13,645 nucleotides of DNA from the NCBI GenBank assembly GCA_003650185.1, contig QMOF01000036.1, positions 1 through 13,645 of the forward strand, read 5' to 3'. The notes below the pieces were generated by a model, which ran no database searches, had not been told where the DNA came from, and saw nothing but the letters and a program-made list of their open reading frames with translations. Made by a program: the position numbers and the translations under genes. Positions within the stretch are counted from its first letter, which is position 1, and every line of letters starts with the position of its first letter. Source of the DNA: Chloroflexota bacterium (GTDB taxonomy: Bacteria; Chloroflexota; Dehalococcoidia; UBA2247; RBG-13-53-26). Below are positions 1 through 7,133 of this stretch, one piece after another.

Positions 1-26
1 CTCTCCTTCGTGCCGCTGTCAGTCAC
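1..26 (-). CDS. Start of next operon gene, probably complex II iron-sulfur subunit (5' end only)
   Basis: Directly after the stop codon of the SdhD-like anchor lies a consensus AGGAGG, a 4-nt spacer and a GTG codon at 26-24. An open frame then runs to the window edge, reading M-T-D-S-G-T-K-E. Only eight residues are visible, so the product cannot be identified from its own sequence. The flavoprotein and both membrane anchors are present upstream and the iron-sulfur subunit (SdhB/FrdB) is not, so SdhB is the most economical guess. That identity is inference from context. The start itself is well supported by the ribosome-binding site. Confidence 0.45.
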
Positions 27-30
27 TATA

Positions 31-36
31 CCTCCT
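31..36 (-). promoter_or_regulatory. Strong Shine-Dalgarno AGGAGG overlapping the sdhD stop
   Basis: The minus strand reads AGGAGG here. Its first two bases are the last two bases of the TAG stop codon of the anchor gene (37-35), and a GTG start follows after four bases. This arrangement favours translational coupling of the next gene and is the main reason to believe a gene starts at 26. Confidence 0.6.
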
Positions 37-385
37 AGCTTCCCAGCAGGTGTACGGGTACGTACGTGCCCCAGCCAAAGGCAGCAAGCCCGACCACTAT
101 AAGGGACCAGGTAACGATGCGATTGGCTCTAGGCGAGGGCACCACCTCGAGTATGATGCCGCGCAGCCCGTACAGCGCGTGGTACAGGGCTACTGCCAGA
201 AGCGCAACGTACAGGGCCGCCCATAGTCCACTGCCGGCCCGGTCAATCATCGAAGCCCAGGACGACGGATCCTCGGAATCATAGAGAAGGGCATCCAGGT
301 GCTGCCTCACCATGTGTATGCCAAGGAACACGGCGATAAGCACGGCCGTCACTATGTGCAAAAGATGGAAGCGCGTAGCACGCAT
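35..385 (-). CDS. sdhD: Complex II membrane anchor, SdhD-like (116 aa)
   Basis: Small hydrophobic protein with three predicted membrane helices, at about residues 7-27, 54-79 and 89-110. Helix 1 contains His24 in an I-H-M-V context. Helix 2 contains His69 in the motif YHALYGLRGIILE, which matches the haem-ligand and quinone-site region of succinate dehydrogenase/fumarate reductase anchors. It would hold the catalytic subunits at the inner face of the membrane and exchange electrons with quinone. I prefer the ATG at 385-383 over the GTG at 388-386, because AGGAGG at 397-392 lies an ideal 6 nt upstream of that ATG. With this start the SdhC stop and this start share one base (TGATG), implying translational coupling. 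Sequence identity to classical SdhD is low, as is usual for anchors, so the C/D naming is by position. Confidence 0.8.
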   Translation of the reverse strand: MRATRFHLLHIVTAVLIAVFLGIHMVRQHLDALLYDSEDPSSWASMIDRAGSGLWAALYVALLAVALYHALYGLRGIILEVVPSPRANRIVTWSLIVVGLAAFGWGTYVPVHLLGS

Positions 386-828
386 CACCAGCCTCCTGAT
401 ACGAAGTCATAGAGGAGAACCGCAGAAAGGGCGACTATCACCCCTATCATGCCCACTGTCCAGGGGCGCCTCTTGCGGAGGGCGTCCTTGTACGGGTAGA
501 CCGGCGGAGACGGTCGCCCCAGCGCGAAGCCGAACTCCTGCAGTATCAGCCGTAAGCCATTCAAGGCATGAAAGACGAAGCCAGCAGCCACCAGGTAGGC
601 CCCCACCTTGAGTACCGGATTGTGCAGTACGGAGATGGTGGACTCCCACATGTCCTCATCTCCGATGCGAAAGAATGTAGTCATGATCAGGTGAATAACA
701 CCGAAGAGGAGAAGGCCCAAGCCAGTTACCCGATGCAACACATACAGGTAGCGCTCCATCTGGTACCTGCCTGCCCAAACCCAACCCCGCGGCCCCAGGT
801 TGTTCTGTCGAGGCTGCATTCGCTTCAT
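385..828 (-). CDS. sdhC: Complex II membrane anchor, cytochrome b subunit, SdhC-like (147 aa)
   Basis: The protein opens with a basic, polar N-terminus and the SdhC-typical segment YLYVLHRVTG (about 27-36). Three membrane helices follow, at about 34-53, 74-97 and 124-143. His46 in helix 1 and His87 in helix 2 (motif FHALNGLRLIL) are candidate haem b ligands. Its role is membrane anchoring and electron transfer between the complex II iron-sulfur clusters and quinone. The ATG start at 828 has AGGAG six bases upstream, and the gene begins 9 nt after the flavoprotein stop. The order flavoprotein, anchor, anchor and the shared helix-2 motif in both anchors support the assignment. Whether the complex carries one or two haems cannot be settled from sequence alone. 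Confidence 0.88.
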   Translation of the reverse strand: MKRMQPRQNNLGPRGWVWAGRYQMERYLYVLHRVTGLGLLLFGVIHLIMTTFFRIGDEDMWESTISVLHNPVLKVGAYLVAAGFVFHALNGLRLILQEFGFALGRPSPPVYPYKDALRKRRPWTVGMIGVIVALSAVLLYDFVSGGW

Positions 829-837
829 AGTCAGCTC

Positions 838-2544
838 CTAGTACTTCCTCTCGATCGGCTCCCAGGCGGTAACCTTTACGGGAATGTACTCAATGCGCGG
901 CCCCGTGGGCGTGTAGTGCGCCAGCGTGTGCTTCAGCCAGTTGACGTCATCACGCTGTGGAAAATCGCGCCGTGCATGGGCACCGCGGGACTCTGTGCGG
1001 GCAAGCGCACCGGCAACAACGGCTTCGGCCAGGTCGAGAAGATTCTCGATCTCTAGAGCGCTGAGCAAGTCGGTGTTGTACACGCGTCCCCGGTCCTTGA
1101 CACGGATAGCCGGCACAGCCTGCTTCAACTCCTTCACTTTCTTCAGAGCTGTCTCCAGGCCGGGGCCAGTGCGGTACACTGCCACCTCAGCATCCATCAC
1201 CTTCTGGAGCTCCCTGCGCACGGCAAAGGCGCTCTCCGTTGCATCTGCCCCAAACCTGCCAAAGACTCGCAACTCCTCTTCTTTCAAAGCAGCTTCCTCC
1301 GGCAACGTCGGAAACGCACCCTGCTTCAAGGCACGCCCCGCTGCCTGCTGACCAGCGATCCTACCCCACACCAGGCATTCTGCAGTCGAGTTCGAGCCCA
1401 GGCGGTTAGCACCGTGCAGGGAGAGGCAGGCCACCTCCCCGGCCACCCAGATCCCTTCCACCGGTGTGGCTCCATCGATATCAGCGTGCACGCCGCCCAT
1501 GAAGTAGTGGGCTGCTGGCCGCACCGGGATCGGCTCCTCAACAGGATCGATGAAATTGAACCTCATGGCAACCTCGCGAATCAAGGGCAACCTTTCGTAT
1601 ATCCTGGCAGGGCCAAGGTGCCGGAGGTCAACATGGACGTAATCAAGGCCGTCCGGCCCAGTGAAGCCTCTCCCCTCTTCGATTTCGGTCATCTCGGCCC
1701 GGGCTATGATGTCACGCGGGGCCAGCTCCATCTTCGCCGAAGCATATTTCTCCATGAACCGAGAATTCTCGTTATTCAGCAAGTAGCCACCCTCTCCCCG
1801 CGCCGCCTCCGTAATCAGGATGCCAGAAGGAACCAGGCCAGTAGGGTGGAACTGCACGAATTCCACATCCTTCACCGGCAACCCCGCTCGGTAGGCCATA
1901 GCAATGCCGTCCCCTGTGGCCGTCAGCGAGTACGTGGTGAAGGCGAACATGCGGCAGGCACCGCCCGAAGCAATGATCAGCGCTTTGCCCTGCACCAGGA
2001 AGAAGTCTCCATCAGCAAGGCTCCAGACCGTTATCCCCCGGAACACATTGTCCTTTATCAGCACGGAAGCCACATAGCATTCGTCGTACCTGGTGACGTT
2101 GGAGTACTTCTGCAAGGTGTCGTAGAGGGTCTGCATTTCAAAGAACCCTGTCTTGTCGGCAGCAAAAACAGCCCGGTTGTAGGTGTGGCCCCCGAAGGGA
2201 CGCTGGGCGATCCGTCCGTCAGGGCGGCGAGACCATGGTATGCCCCAATGCTCAAGCAGCAGTATCTCCTTCGGGGCCTCCTCAACGAAGCGCATGACCA
2301 CGTCCTGATCGCAGAGAAAATCGGCTCCCCTGACGGTATCCCAGGCGTGAAGCTCCAGACTGTCCCCCTCGTCCGGCTGCATGACCGCCGCGGTGCCACC
2401 CTCTGCACACACCGAGTGTGAGCGCATCAACTGCACCTTTGAGAAGATAGCGACATCAAGATCGGGGTTGCGGGCGGCCTCGATAGCTGCCCGCAGTCCA
2501 GCAATTCCTGAACCCAGGACTATCACGTCGTGCTTGATGCTCAT
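838..2544 (-). CDS. sdhA: Succinate dehydrogenase/fumarate reductase flavoprotein subunit (568 aa)
   Basis: Catalytic subunit of complex II, interconverting succinate and fumarate with a covalently bound FAD. The N-terminal dinucleotide-binding motif is GSGIAGLRA (11-19). The FAD-linking histidine is His43 in RSHSVCAEGG. Dicarboxylate-site residues are present: His233 (FHPTG), Glu246, Arg277 (PRD), His346 (AAHYFMGG) and Arg381 (HGANRLGSNS). The C-terminal region includes the family segments ESRGAH and RDDVNWLKHT. Length matches E. coli FrdA/SdhA (about 590-600), slightly shorter. From memory the sequence looks closer to E. coli FrdA than to SdhA, including Glu48 where SdhA has Gln. GGACR (194-198) replaces the usual GGAGR. 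Its ATG overlaps the fumarase stop by 4 nt (ATGA), so the two are probably translationally coupled. The in vivo direction is not provable from sequence. Confidence 0.97.
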   Translation of the reverse strand: MSIKHDVIVLGSGIAGLRAAIEAARNPDLDVAIFSKVQLMRSHSVCAEGGTAAVMQPDEGDSLELHAWDTVRGADFLCDQDVVMRFVEEAPKEILLLEHWGIPWSRRPDGRIAQRPFGGHTYNRAVFAADKTGFFEMQTLYDTLQKYSNVTRYDECYVASVLIKDNVFRGITVWSLADGDFFLVQGKALIIASGGACRMFAFTTYSLTATGDGIAMAYRAGLPVKDVEFVQFHPTGLVPSGILITEAARGEGGYLLNNENSRFMEKYASAKMELAPRDIIARAEMTEIEEGRGFTGPDGLDYVHVDLRHLGPARIYERLPLIREVAMRFNFIDPVEEPIPVRPAAHYFMGGVHADIDGATPVEGIWVAGEVACLSLHGANRLGSNSTAECLVWGRIAGQQAAGRALKQGAFPTLPEEAALKEEELRVFGRFGADATESAFAVRRELQKVMDAEVAVYRTGPGLETALKKVKELKQAVPAIRVKDRGRVYNTDLLSALEIENLLDLAEAVVAGALARTESRGAHARRDFPQRDDVNWLKHTLAHYTPTGPRIEYIPVKVTAWEPIERKY

Positions 2545-3386
2545 ATTGTGGCTTCCTTATGTCGAGCACTGTGGCAATTCAGGTTCACTGCCACCGGCAT
2601 ACTGGCTATGTGCGCCGGAAAGACCTCCACGTTCACTGCCAGAGCAGTCACCCTGCCTCCGTAGCCCATCGCTCCGATACCCAGGTTATTTATCCGATCC
2701 AGTATCTCTCGCTCGAGTTCGGCCGACTCTGGATCAGGGCTGTGCTCTCCTATCTTGCGCAGCAGTGCTTTCTTGGCCAGCAGCAACGTCCTTTCGGCCG
2801 TTCCACCCACTCCCACCCCCACAATCACAGGCGGGCAGGGGTTGCTACCTGCCTCGTTGACTGCGTTGACCACAAAGTCGATAATGCCCTGCCTTCCCCG
2901 GGCCGGCGGCATCATACCGAGCCGTGTCATGTTCTCCGCACCACCACCCTTCGGCATGGCTATGATCCTGAGCTTGTCACCGGGCACAATATCCGTGTAG
3001 ATGATGGCCGGTGTGTTGTCCTTTGTGTTCACCCGAGCAGAGTAGGGCTGTCTCACCATGGACTTCCGCAGATACCCCTTGTCATACGCTTCCCGAACGC
3101 CATCATTCACAGCGGTATACAAGTCTCCTCCAGCAATGTGCACCTCTTGCCCCAGCTCCAGGAAGACCACAGCCGCCCCACAGTCCTGACACAGTGGCAT
3201 CCTCTCACTGGCCGCGATGTCGGCATTGCGCAGTATGACATCCAGCGCCTCACGCGCTGCGGGTGACTCCTCCTTCTCGCGGGCTTGCCTGAGGGCCACT
3301 ACCACGTCCTCCGGCAAGAAAAAATTGGCCTCTTGAAAGAGGCGCGACACAGTCCTGGCTACCTCGTTTGCATCGATATCTCGCAT
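2541..3386 (-). CDS. fumA: Class I fumarate hydratase, alpha subunit (281 aa)
   Basis: Oxygen-sensitive [4Fe-4S] hydro-lyase subunit for fumarate/malate interconversion, matching the N-terminal half of class I fumarases. Candidate cluster cysteines are Cys66 (PLCQDCG), Cys184 (NPCPP) and Cys271 (NLNCHSARH). Other family motifs are KGGGAEN (146-152) and GVGGTAE (192-198). The usual CQDTG is CQDCG here, adding Cys69. The length of about 280 residues is normal for a separate alpha subunit, which needs a beta subunit (about 180-200 aa) for activity. No beta gene follows: the next gene is the complex II flavoprotein, with an ATGA overlap. L-tartrate dehydratase alpha (TtdA) belongs to the same family and is an alternative, but the TCA context favours fumarase. 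The ATG start has AGGAG about 10 nt upstream. Confidence 0.92.
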   Translation of the reverse strand: MRDIDANEVARTVSRLFQEANFFLPEDVVVALRQAREKEESPAAREALDVILRNADIAASERMPLCQDCGAAVVFLELGQEVHIAGGDLYTAVNDGVREAYDKGYLRKSMVRQPYSARVNTKDNTPAIIYTDIVPGDKLRIIAMPKGGGAENMTRLGMMPPARGRQGIIDFVVNAVNEAGSNPCPPVIVGVGVGGTAERTLLLAKKALLRKIGEHSPDPESAELEREILDRINNLGIGAMGYGGRVTALAVNVEVFPAHIASMPVAVNLNCHSARHKEATI

Positions 3387-3457
3387 GGTCGCTCTACTCC
3401 TCTGGCGGAATTGATCTCAGGTCGCGACAGCTTGCACCGGACACTTCCCTGCGGAAG

Positions 3458-4813
3458 CTAGCCTTCCGGCGCAGGCGGGATCAGCCCTGACTTCATCAGC
3501 AACTCTGTTATTTCCTTGGCTTCCCTTATCATCTTGTCCGCGCGCTGGGTCAACTCCTGCCGACTCAGCGTCTCACGGGCAACCCCCTGCTCTATGGCTT
3601 TCATACCCACCGCCACGGCTTCCCTGACGAAGACCTGCCAGTCGTCCATGGTAGGGATCACATAATCCTCGCTAAGACCATGGTCTTCGGCACAACCGGC
3701 CAGCTCATACGCGGCGGCTATGCACATCTCATCAGTAATCGTCCTTGCCTTGACATCGAGGGCCCCGCGAAAGATAGCCGGAAAGCCGATCGAGTTGTTG
3801 ACCTGGTTCGGGAAATCAGACCTTCCTGTGGCCACGATCCTGGCTCCAGCCTCCTTGGCATCCCAGGGCCATATCTCGGGTATGGGGTTGGCGCAGACAA
3901 AGGCAACCGCATCCTTGTTCATGCCCTTGATCCATTCCGGCAGGATGGCATCTGGCCCTGATCTCGATAGCGCCACGCAGACGTCAGCGCCCTTCAGGGC
4001 CTCAGCAATGCCACCGCTCCTCTTCTCAGGATTGGTCTTCAGACAGAGGTCCCATTTGTAGGGATTCTGAACCTGCTTCTCTTCCAGATCCGACCTCCCT
4101 GCGTGCAGGATGCCCTTGCTGTCGACGAAAATCGTGTTCTCCGGTTTGAAGCCGTCAGCAAAGAGCACTCTCGAAATAGCTATGTTAGCCGCCCCAACCC
4201 CGATTATGGTCAGGCTGACTTCTTCTTTCTTCTTGCCCACCACCTTGAGGGCATTGACCAGGCCAGCCAGAGTAACCGCCGCAGTGCCCTGCTGGTCATC
4301 ATGCCACACCGGGATGTCCATCTCCCGGCGCAACGTATCGAGAATGCGGAAGCACTTGGGGCTGGCAATATCCTCCAGGTTAATCCCACCAAACGACGGC
4401 TGAAGCCACTTCACTGCCTTGATTATCTCATCCGCATCCCTGGTATCCAGGCAAATGGCCACCGCGTCCACTCCCCCCAGGTACTTAAACAGAAGCGCCT
4501 TGCCCTCCATCACTGGCATACCTGCCTCTGGTCCGATATCGCCCAGCCCCAGCACACGGCTGCCGTCGGATACTACAGCCACGGTGTTCCACTTGTTGGT
4601 GTACTCGTACACCTTCTCCTTGTCTGCCTTTATAGCTTTGCAGGGTTCAGCTACGCCGGGTGTGTACCAGATGGCAAAGTCGTCGAGTGAGCGGACAACG
4701 CACTTGGGCACGCTCTGCATTTTCCCCTTGTAAAAAGGGTGCAGCCTCATAGCGTTCTCAGCCGGCTTGCGTGCTTTGGCCAGCAGTTCCTCTTTTGTAG
4801 TCCTTCGCGACAT
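3458..4813 (-). CDS. Malic enzyme, NAD(P)-dependent oxaloacetate-decarboxylating (451 aa)
   Basis: Oxidative decarboxylation of malate to pyruvate and CO2 in the cytosol, linking the C4 acids made by this operon to pyruvate. Visible features: catalytic Tyr50 in WYTPGVAEP, Lys105 in MEGKALLFK, metal ligands Glu147-Asp148 in GINLEDI and Asp172-Asp173 in HDDQQGTA. The Rossmann motif is GVGAANIA (205-212), with an acidic Asp231 after the second strand that may favour NAD. NQVNNS lies at 336-341. It is the short bacterial form without the C-terminal phosphotransacetylase domain of MaeB. I chose the ATG at 4813, preceded by a G-rich run (GGGGGG, 4-nt spacer). An in-frame extension to 4891 would overlap the previous gene and adds a segment unlike the family. 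Cofactor preference is not certain, so no symbol is given. Confidence 0.94.
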   Translation of the reverse strand: MSRRTTKEELLAKARKPAENAMRLHPFYKGKMQSVPKCVVRSLDDFAIWYTPGVAEPCKAIKADKEKVYEYTNKWNTVAVVSDGSRVLGLGDIGPEAGMPVMEGKALLFKYLGGVDAVAICLDTRDADEIIKAVKWLQPSFGGINLEDIASPKCFRILDTLRREMDIPVWHDDQQGTAAVTLAGLVNALKVVGKKKEEVSLTIIGVGAANIAISRVLFADGFKPENTIFVDSKGILHAGRSDLEEKQVQNPYKWDLCLKTNPEKRSGGIAEALKGADVCVALSRSGPDAILPEWIKGMNKDAVAFVCANPIPEIWPWDAKEAGARIVATGRSDFPNQVNNSIGFPAIFRGALDVKARTITDEMCIAAAYELAGCAEDHGLSEDYVIPTMDDWQVFVREAVAVGMKAIEQGVARETLSRQELTQRADKMIREAKEITELLMKSGLIPPAPEG

Positions 4814-4859
4814 GTGTCCCCCCTTCATGTCAGTCTGCGGTCTTATGCCTACATCACCG

Positions 4860-6077
4860 TCACTCCAGTTTGAAGGACACCGCCTGGCCACTATCTTCGG
4901 TCAGCAGTGCTCTTAGCTCGACTACCATCTCAGGGGTATCTATCTTCATGGGACACCGCACCTTGCACCTGCCACAGGTGAGACAGGTGTAAGCTACCGC
5001 AGCCCCCTTCTCGATATCCCCAGTGAGCAACGCTGCCCAGACAGCCCCGATCCCAGCGAAGTATCGGTCGCCAAAATGCCCTGCCGTCACGGCGAACACC
5101 GGGCACTCATAGAGGCATCCCCCACACCTCAGGCAGTAGAGCGCCTGCCGCAACACCGGGTGCTTGGCCAACCTGGTCCTACCGGCGTCCATGAAGATGA
5201 CGTGGAACTCCGCCGGACCATGCGCCCCGTAGGTGGTTACCTTCTCAATGTCTCCGGTCTTGCTCGGCCCGGACACAAGGCTCACATAGGACGGCACAGT
5301 GTAGTTGGCAAACCGCCATGTTACTTCAGCCACCTTGCACGCGTCGCCAAAAGTGGGCACCAGCTTCTCCATACCTACCAGCGCTATGTGCACCGGAGGA
5401 GCGCCGGTAGACAGGCGGATGTTGCCCTCATTCTCAATCAGGAACAGCGTTCCTGTATCGGCGGCAACCACGTTGGCACCGCTCATGCCGATATCCGCAG
5501 CGAAATACTTCTCCCTGAGCAGTCTCCGTGCAGTAGCCACCAGACTAGATATGTCTGTTGACAAAGTCTGCCCTGTAATCTTCGAGAACAGTTCGGCAAC
5601 GTCTTCCTTGGGCACGTGAATTGCCGGTGAAGTTATGTGCATCGGCCTGGAGCCGAGCTTCTGAATGATGAACTCGCCCAGGTCCGTCTCATAGACTTCG
5701 TTTCCCTGCTTCTCCAGGTGCTCTCTCAGATCGATCTCCTCGGAGGTCATGCTCTTGCCCTTGACGATTAGTTTGCCCTTGCCCACGAGCCCGTCGATGA
5801 TCTCTAGTGCATCCCTCGGCGTCCTGGCGATGTAGGCCTTCCCTTTGTTCTCCTCTATGGCCTCACACGCCTGCTGGGCGAGTTTCTCCATCTGCCCGAT
5901 AGCGTTCTCCTTTATCTGCCTGACCTCCTCGGCCATCTGGTACGTGTGAGGAAACTTTTGCAGGGCGCTGCGGATATTCGCCCGGTAGCTCTTGATGGCG
6001 CGCGATAGCGCCAGCCCTATCCTCTCGTTGTGGGCCGCGTTCATTATCTGCTTCTTGTAGTCCTTGAAAACCGCCAT
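4860..6077 (-). CDS. LUD-domain protein with two [4Fe-4S] motifs, LutB-like (405 aa)
   Basis: Soluble iron-sulfur protein resembling LutB/YkgF of the lactate-utilisation system. An N-terminal helical region (1-75) precedes a LUD domain (about 75-295) with the signatures KGKSMTSEEI (106-115) and GMSGANVVAADTGTLFLIEN (197-216). A ferredoxin-like segment follows with two clusters: Cys315/318/321/325 (CLRCGGCLYECP) and Cys365/368/371/375 (CLTCGRCKVRCP). It is shorter than LutB (about 470 aa) because the C-terminal extension is absent. It starts 13 nt after the CCG-domain protein, with only a weak ribosome-binding site, so the two are probably co-translated partners. In Bacillus, LutABC oxidises lactate. 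Here no LutC is present, and the neighbour is a malate/lactate dehydrogenase. I infer an electron-transfer role in C4-acid or lactate oxidation. The substrate and electron acceptor are unknown. Confidence 0.88.
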   Translation of the reverse strand: MAVFKDYKKQIMNAAHNERIGLALSRAIKSYRANIRSALQKFPHTYQMAEEVRQIKENAIGQMEKLAQQACEAIEENKGKAYIARTPRDALEIIDGLVGKGKLIVKGKSMTSEEIDLREHLEKQGNEVYETDLGEFIIQKLGSRPMHITSPAIHVPKEDVAELFSKITGQTLSTDISSLVATARRLLREKYFAADIGMSGANVVAADTGTLFLIENEGNIRLSTGAPPVHIALVGMEKLVPTFGDACKVAEVTWRFANYTVPSYVSLVSGPSKTGDIEKVTTYGAHGPAEFHVIFMDAGRTRLAKHPVLRQALYCLRCGGCLYECPVFAVTAGHFGDRYFAGIGAVWAALLTGDIEKGAAVAYTCLTCGRCKVRCPMKIDTPEMVVELRALLTEDSGQAVSFKLE

Positions 6078-6090
6078 CTCTGTGTATGTG

Positions 6091-7098
6091 TCACATGGCC
6101 ATGGCCACGACCTGGGCTAGATCCAGTACCTGCACGTTGTCCGCCTTGACTTCCTTCAGGCCGGCCTTCAACTGCATGATGCATCCGGGGCACTGAGTGA
6201 CGATCATCTCAGCCCCGGTACCGGTCAATTCCCTGACCCGGTTCACCGCCAGAATGTGGCTCAGCTCCGGAAAGACCGCTTCGAAACCACCCCCACCCCC
6301 GCAGCACGTCGACCATTCCCCACAGGTCCACTCAGGCTCAACAAGCTCGATCCCCTCGATCGACTTCAAGATGCGGCGTGGCTCCTCGATTAACCCCAGG
6401 TAGCGGCTCAATTGACACGGGTCGTGATAAACGATCCGCGCTTGCCTGGGAAACCTCAATCTTGCCGAGTCGACCCTCTCCTGGACAACCTCCACAAAAT
6501 GCCTCACCTCTATGTCATATCCCGGCACGCAGTCTGCCACCAGCTTGCGCAAGGTATATGTACAAGAGGGAACGATGCCGATGACCCTTTTCACTCCGAG
6601 TGACTTGAGCTTGTCGTACACACGCCGGGCATTCTCAGCAAACTCCCTTCGCATTCCGGCGTAATGCAGCAGTCCGCCGCAGCATGGCTCATCCTCGGCA
6701 AGATATCCCACTTCAACCCCCAGCTTGCTCAGCACCGCCACCGCGTCCACCAGTGGCTGGGCATCAGATGGGCTACTCTTTGACATCACCTTCCGATACA
6801 CCCCGCCCAGGTCAACACCGATCTTCTTCTGAAGACTGGCAATGCCCATCGGCAACTCGGCACCGATCCTGCTCTTGTCCATGCTCCGAATCAGCGAACT
6901 GAGGGCCTCCAGCTCGCCAGCATACTGATACCCACAACCAGCAAAGAATACGGTGCCTGACCGCGTGGGAAGGCTGAGGTCTTTGGCCCACTTCGCCCCG
7001 GATGCTTTCGGGGCGCCTATTATATTATTCCTGGTAAGGATGTTGTCGCCAATGTAAGCCAGTCCAGGGGGGATAACGTCCTTCGGCTTCTTACTCAC
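6091..7098 (-). CDS. (Fe-S)-binding protein with two CCG domains, LutA/HdrD/GlpC-like (335 aa)
   Basis: Two tandem cysteine-rich CCG domains of the kind found in heterodisulfide reductase subunit B/D, GlpC, LutA and related electron-transfer proteins. Domain 1 uses Cys55 (FFAGCGYQ), Cys139-Cys140-Gly (EPCCGG) and Cys179 (PSC). It is degenerate, because the final CxxC keeps only one cysteine. Domain 2 is complete: Cys228 (HDPCQL), Cys265-Cys266-Gly (TCCGGGGG) and Cys303/Cys306 (CPGC). The N-terminal segment ending in AKWA (35-38) is typical of Hdr-like CCG proteins. There is no membrane helix and no ferredoxin motif; the ferredoxin motifs are on the next gene. The GTG start at 7098 lies 35 nt after the dehydrogenase stop. 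The likely role is electron relay, possibly at a noncubane or unusual Fe-S site in domain 2. The physiological partner is inferred from adjacency. Confidence 0.88.
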   Translation of the reverse strand: MSKKPKDVIPPGLAYIGDNILTRNNIIGAPKASGAKWAKDLSLPTRSGTVFFAGCGYQYAGELEALSSLIRSMDKSRIGAELPMGIASLQKKIGVDLGGVYRKVMSKSSPSDAQPLVDAVAVLSKLGVEVGYLAEDEPCCGGLLHYAGMRREFAENARRVYDKLKSLGVKRVIGIVPSCTYTLRKLVADCVPGYDIEVRHFVEVVQERVDSARLRFPRQARIVYHDPCQLSRYLGLIEEPRRILKSIEGIELVEPEWTCGEWSTCCGGGGGFEAVFPELSHILAVNRVRELTGTGAEMIVTQCPGCIMQLKAGLKEVKADNVQVLDLAQVVAMAM

Positions 7099-7133
7099 CT
7101 TGCCGCACTCTCTTCACTCGCTTGCGCCCGGTC

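Noticed and set aside
1414..2421. Plus-strand open frame (335 codons) opposite the complex II flavoprotein
   Set aside because: Antisense shadow of a gene with all catalytic motifs intact, and no protein-family signature of its own.
3448..3470. Small inverted repeat CGGAAG-N5-CTTCCG around the malic enzyme stop
   Set aside because: A 6-bp stem with no T-run after it. It is not a convincing terminator, and the downstream fumarase and complex II genes continue the operon.
4814..4891. In-frame N-terminal extension of malic enzyme to 4891
   Set aside because: It would overlap the LUD gene, its residues do not resemble the family N-terminus, and the ATG at 4813 has a nearby G-rich ribosome-binding sequence.
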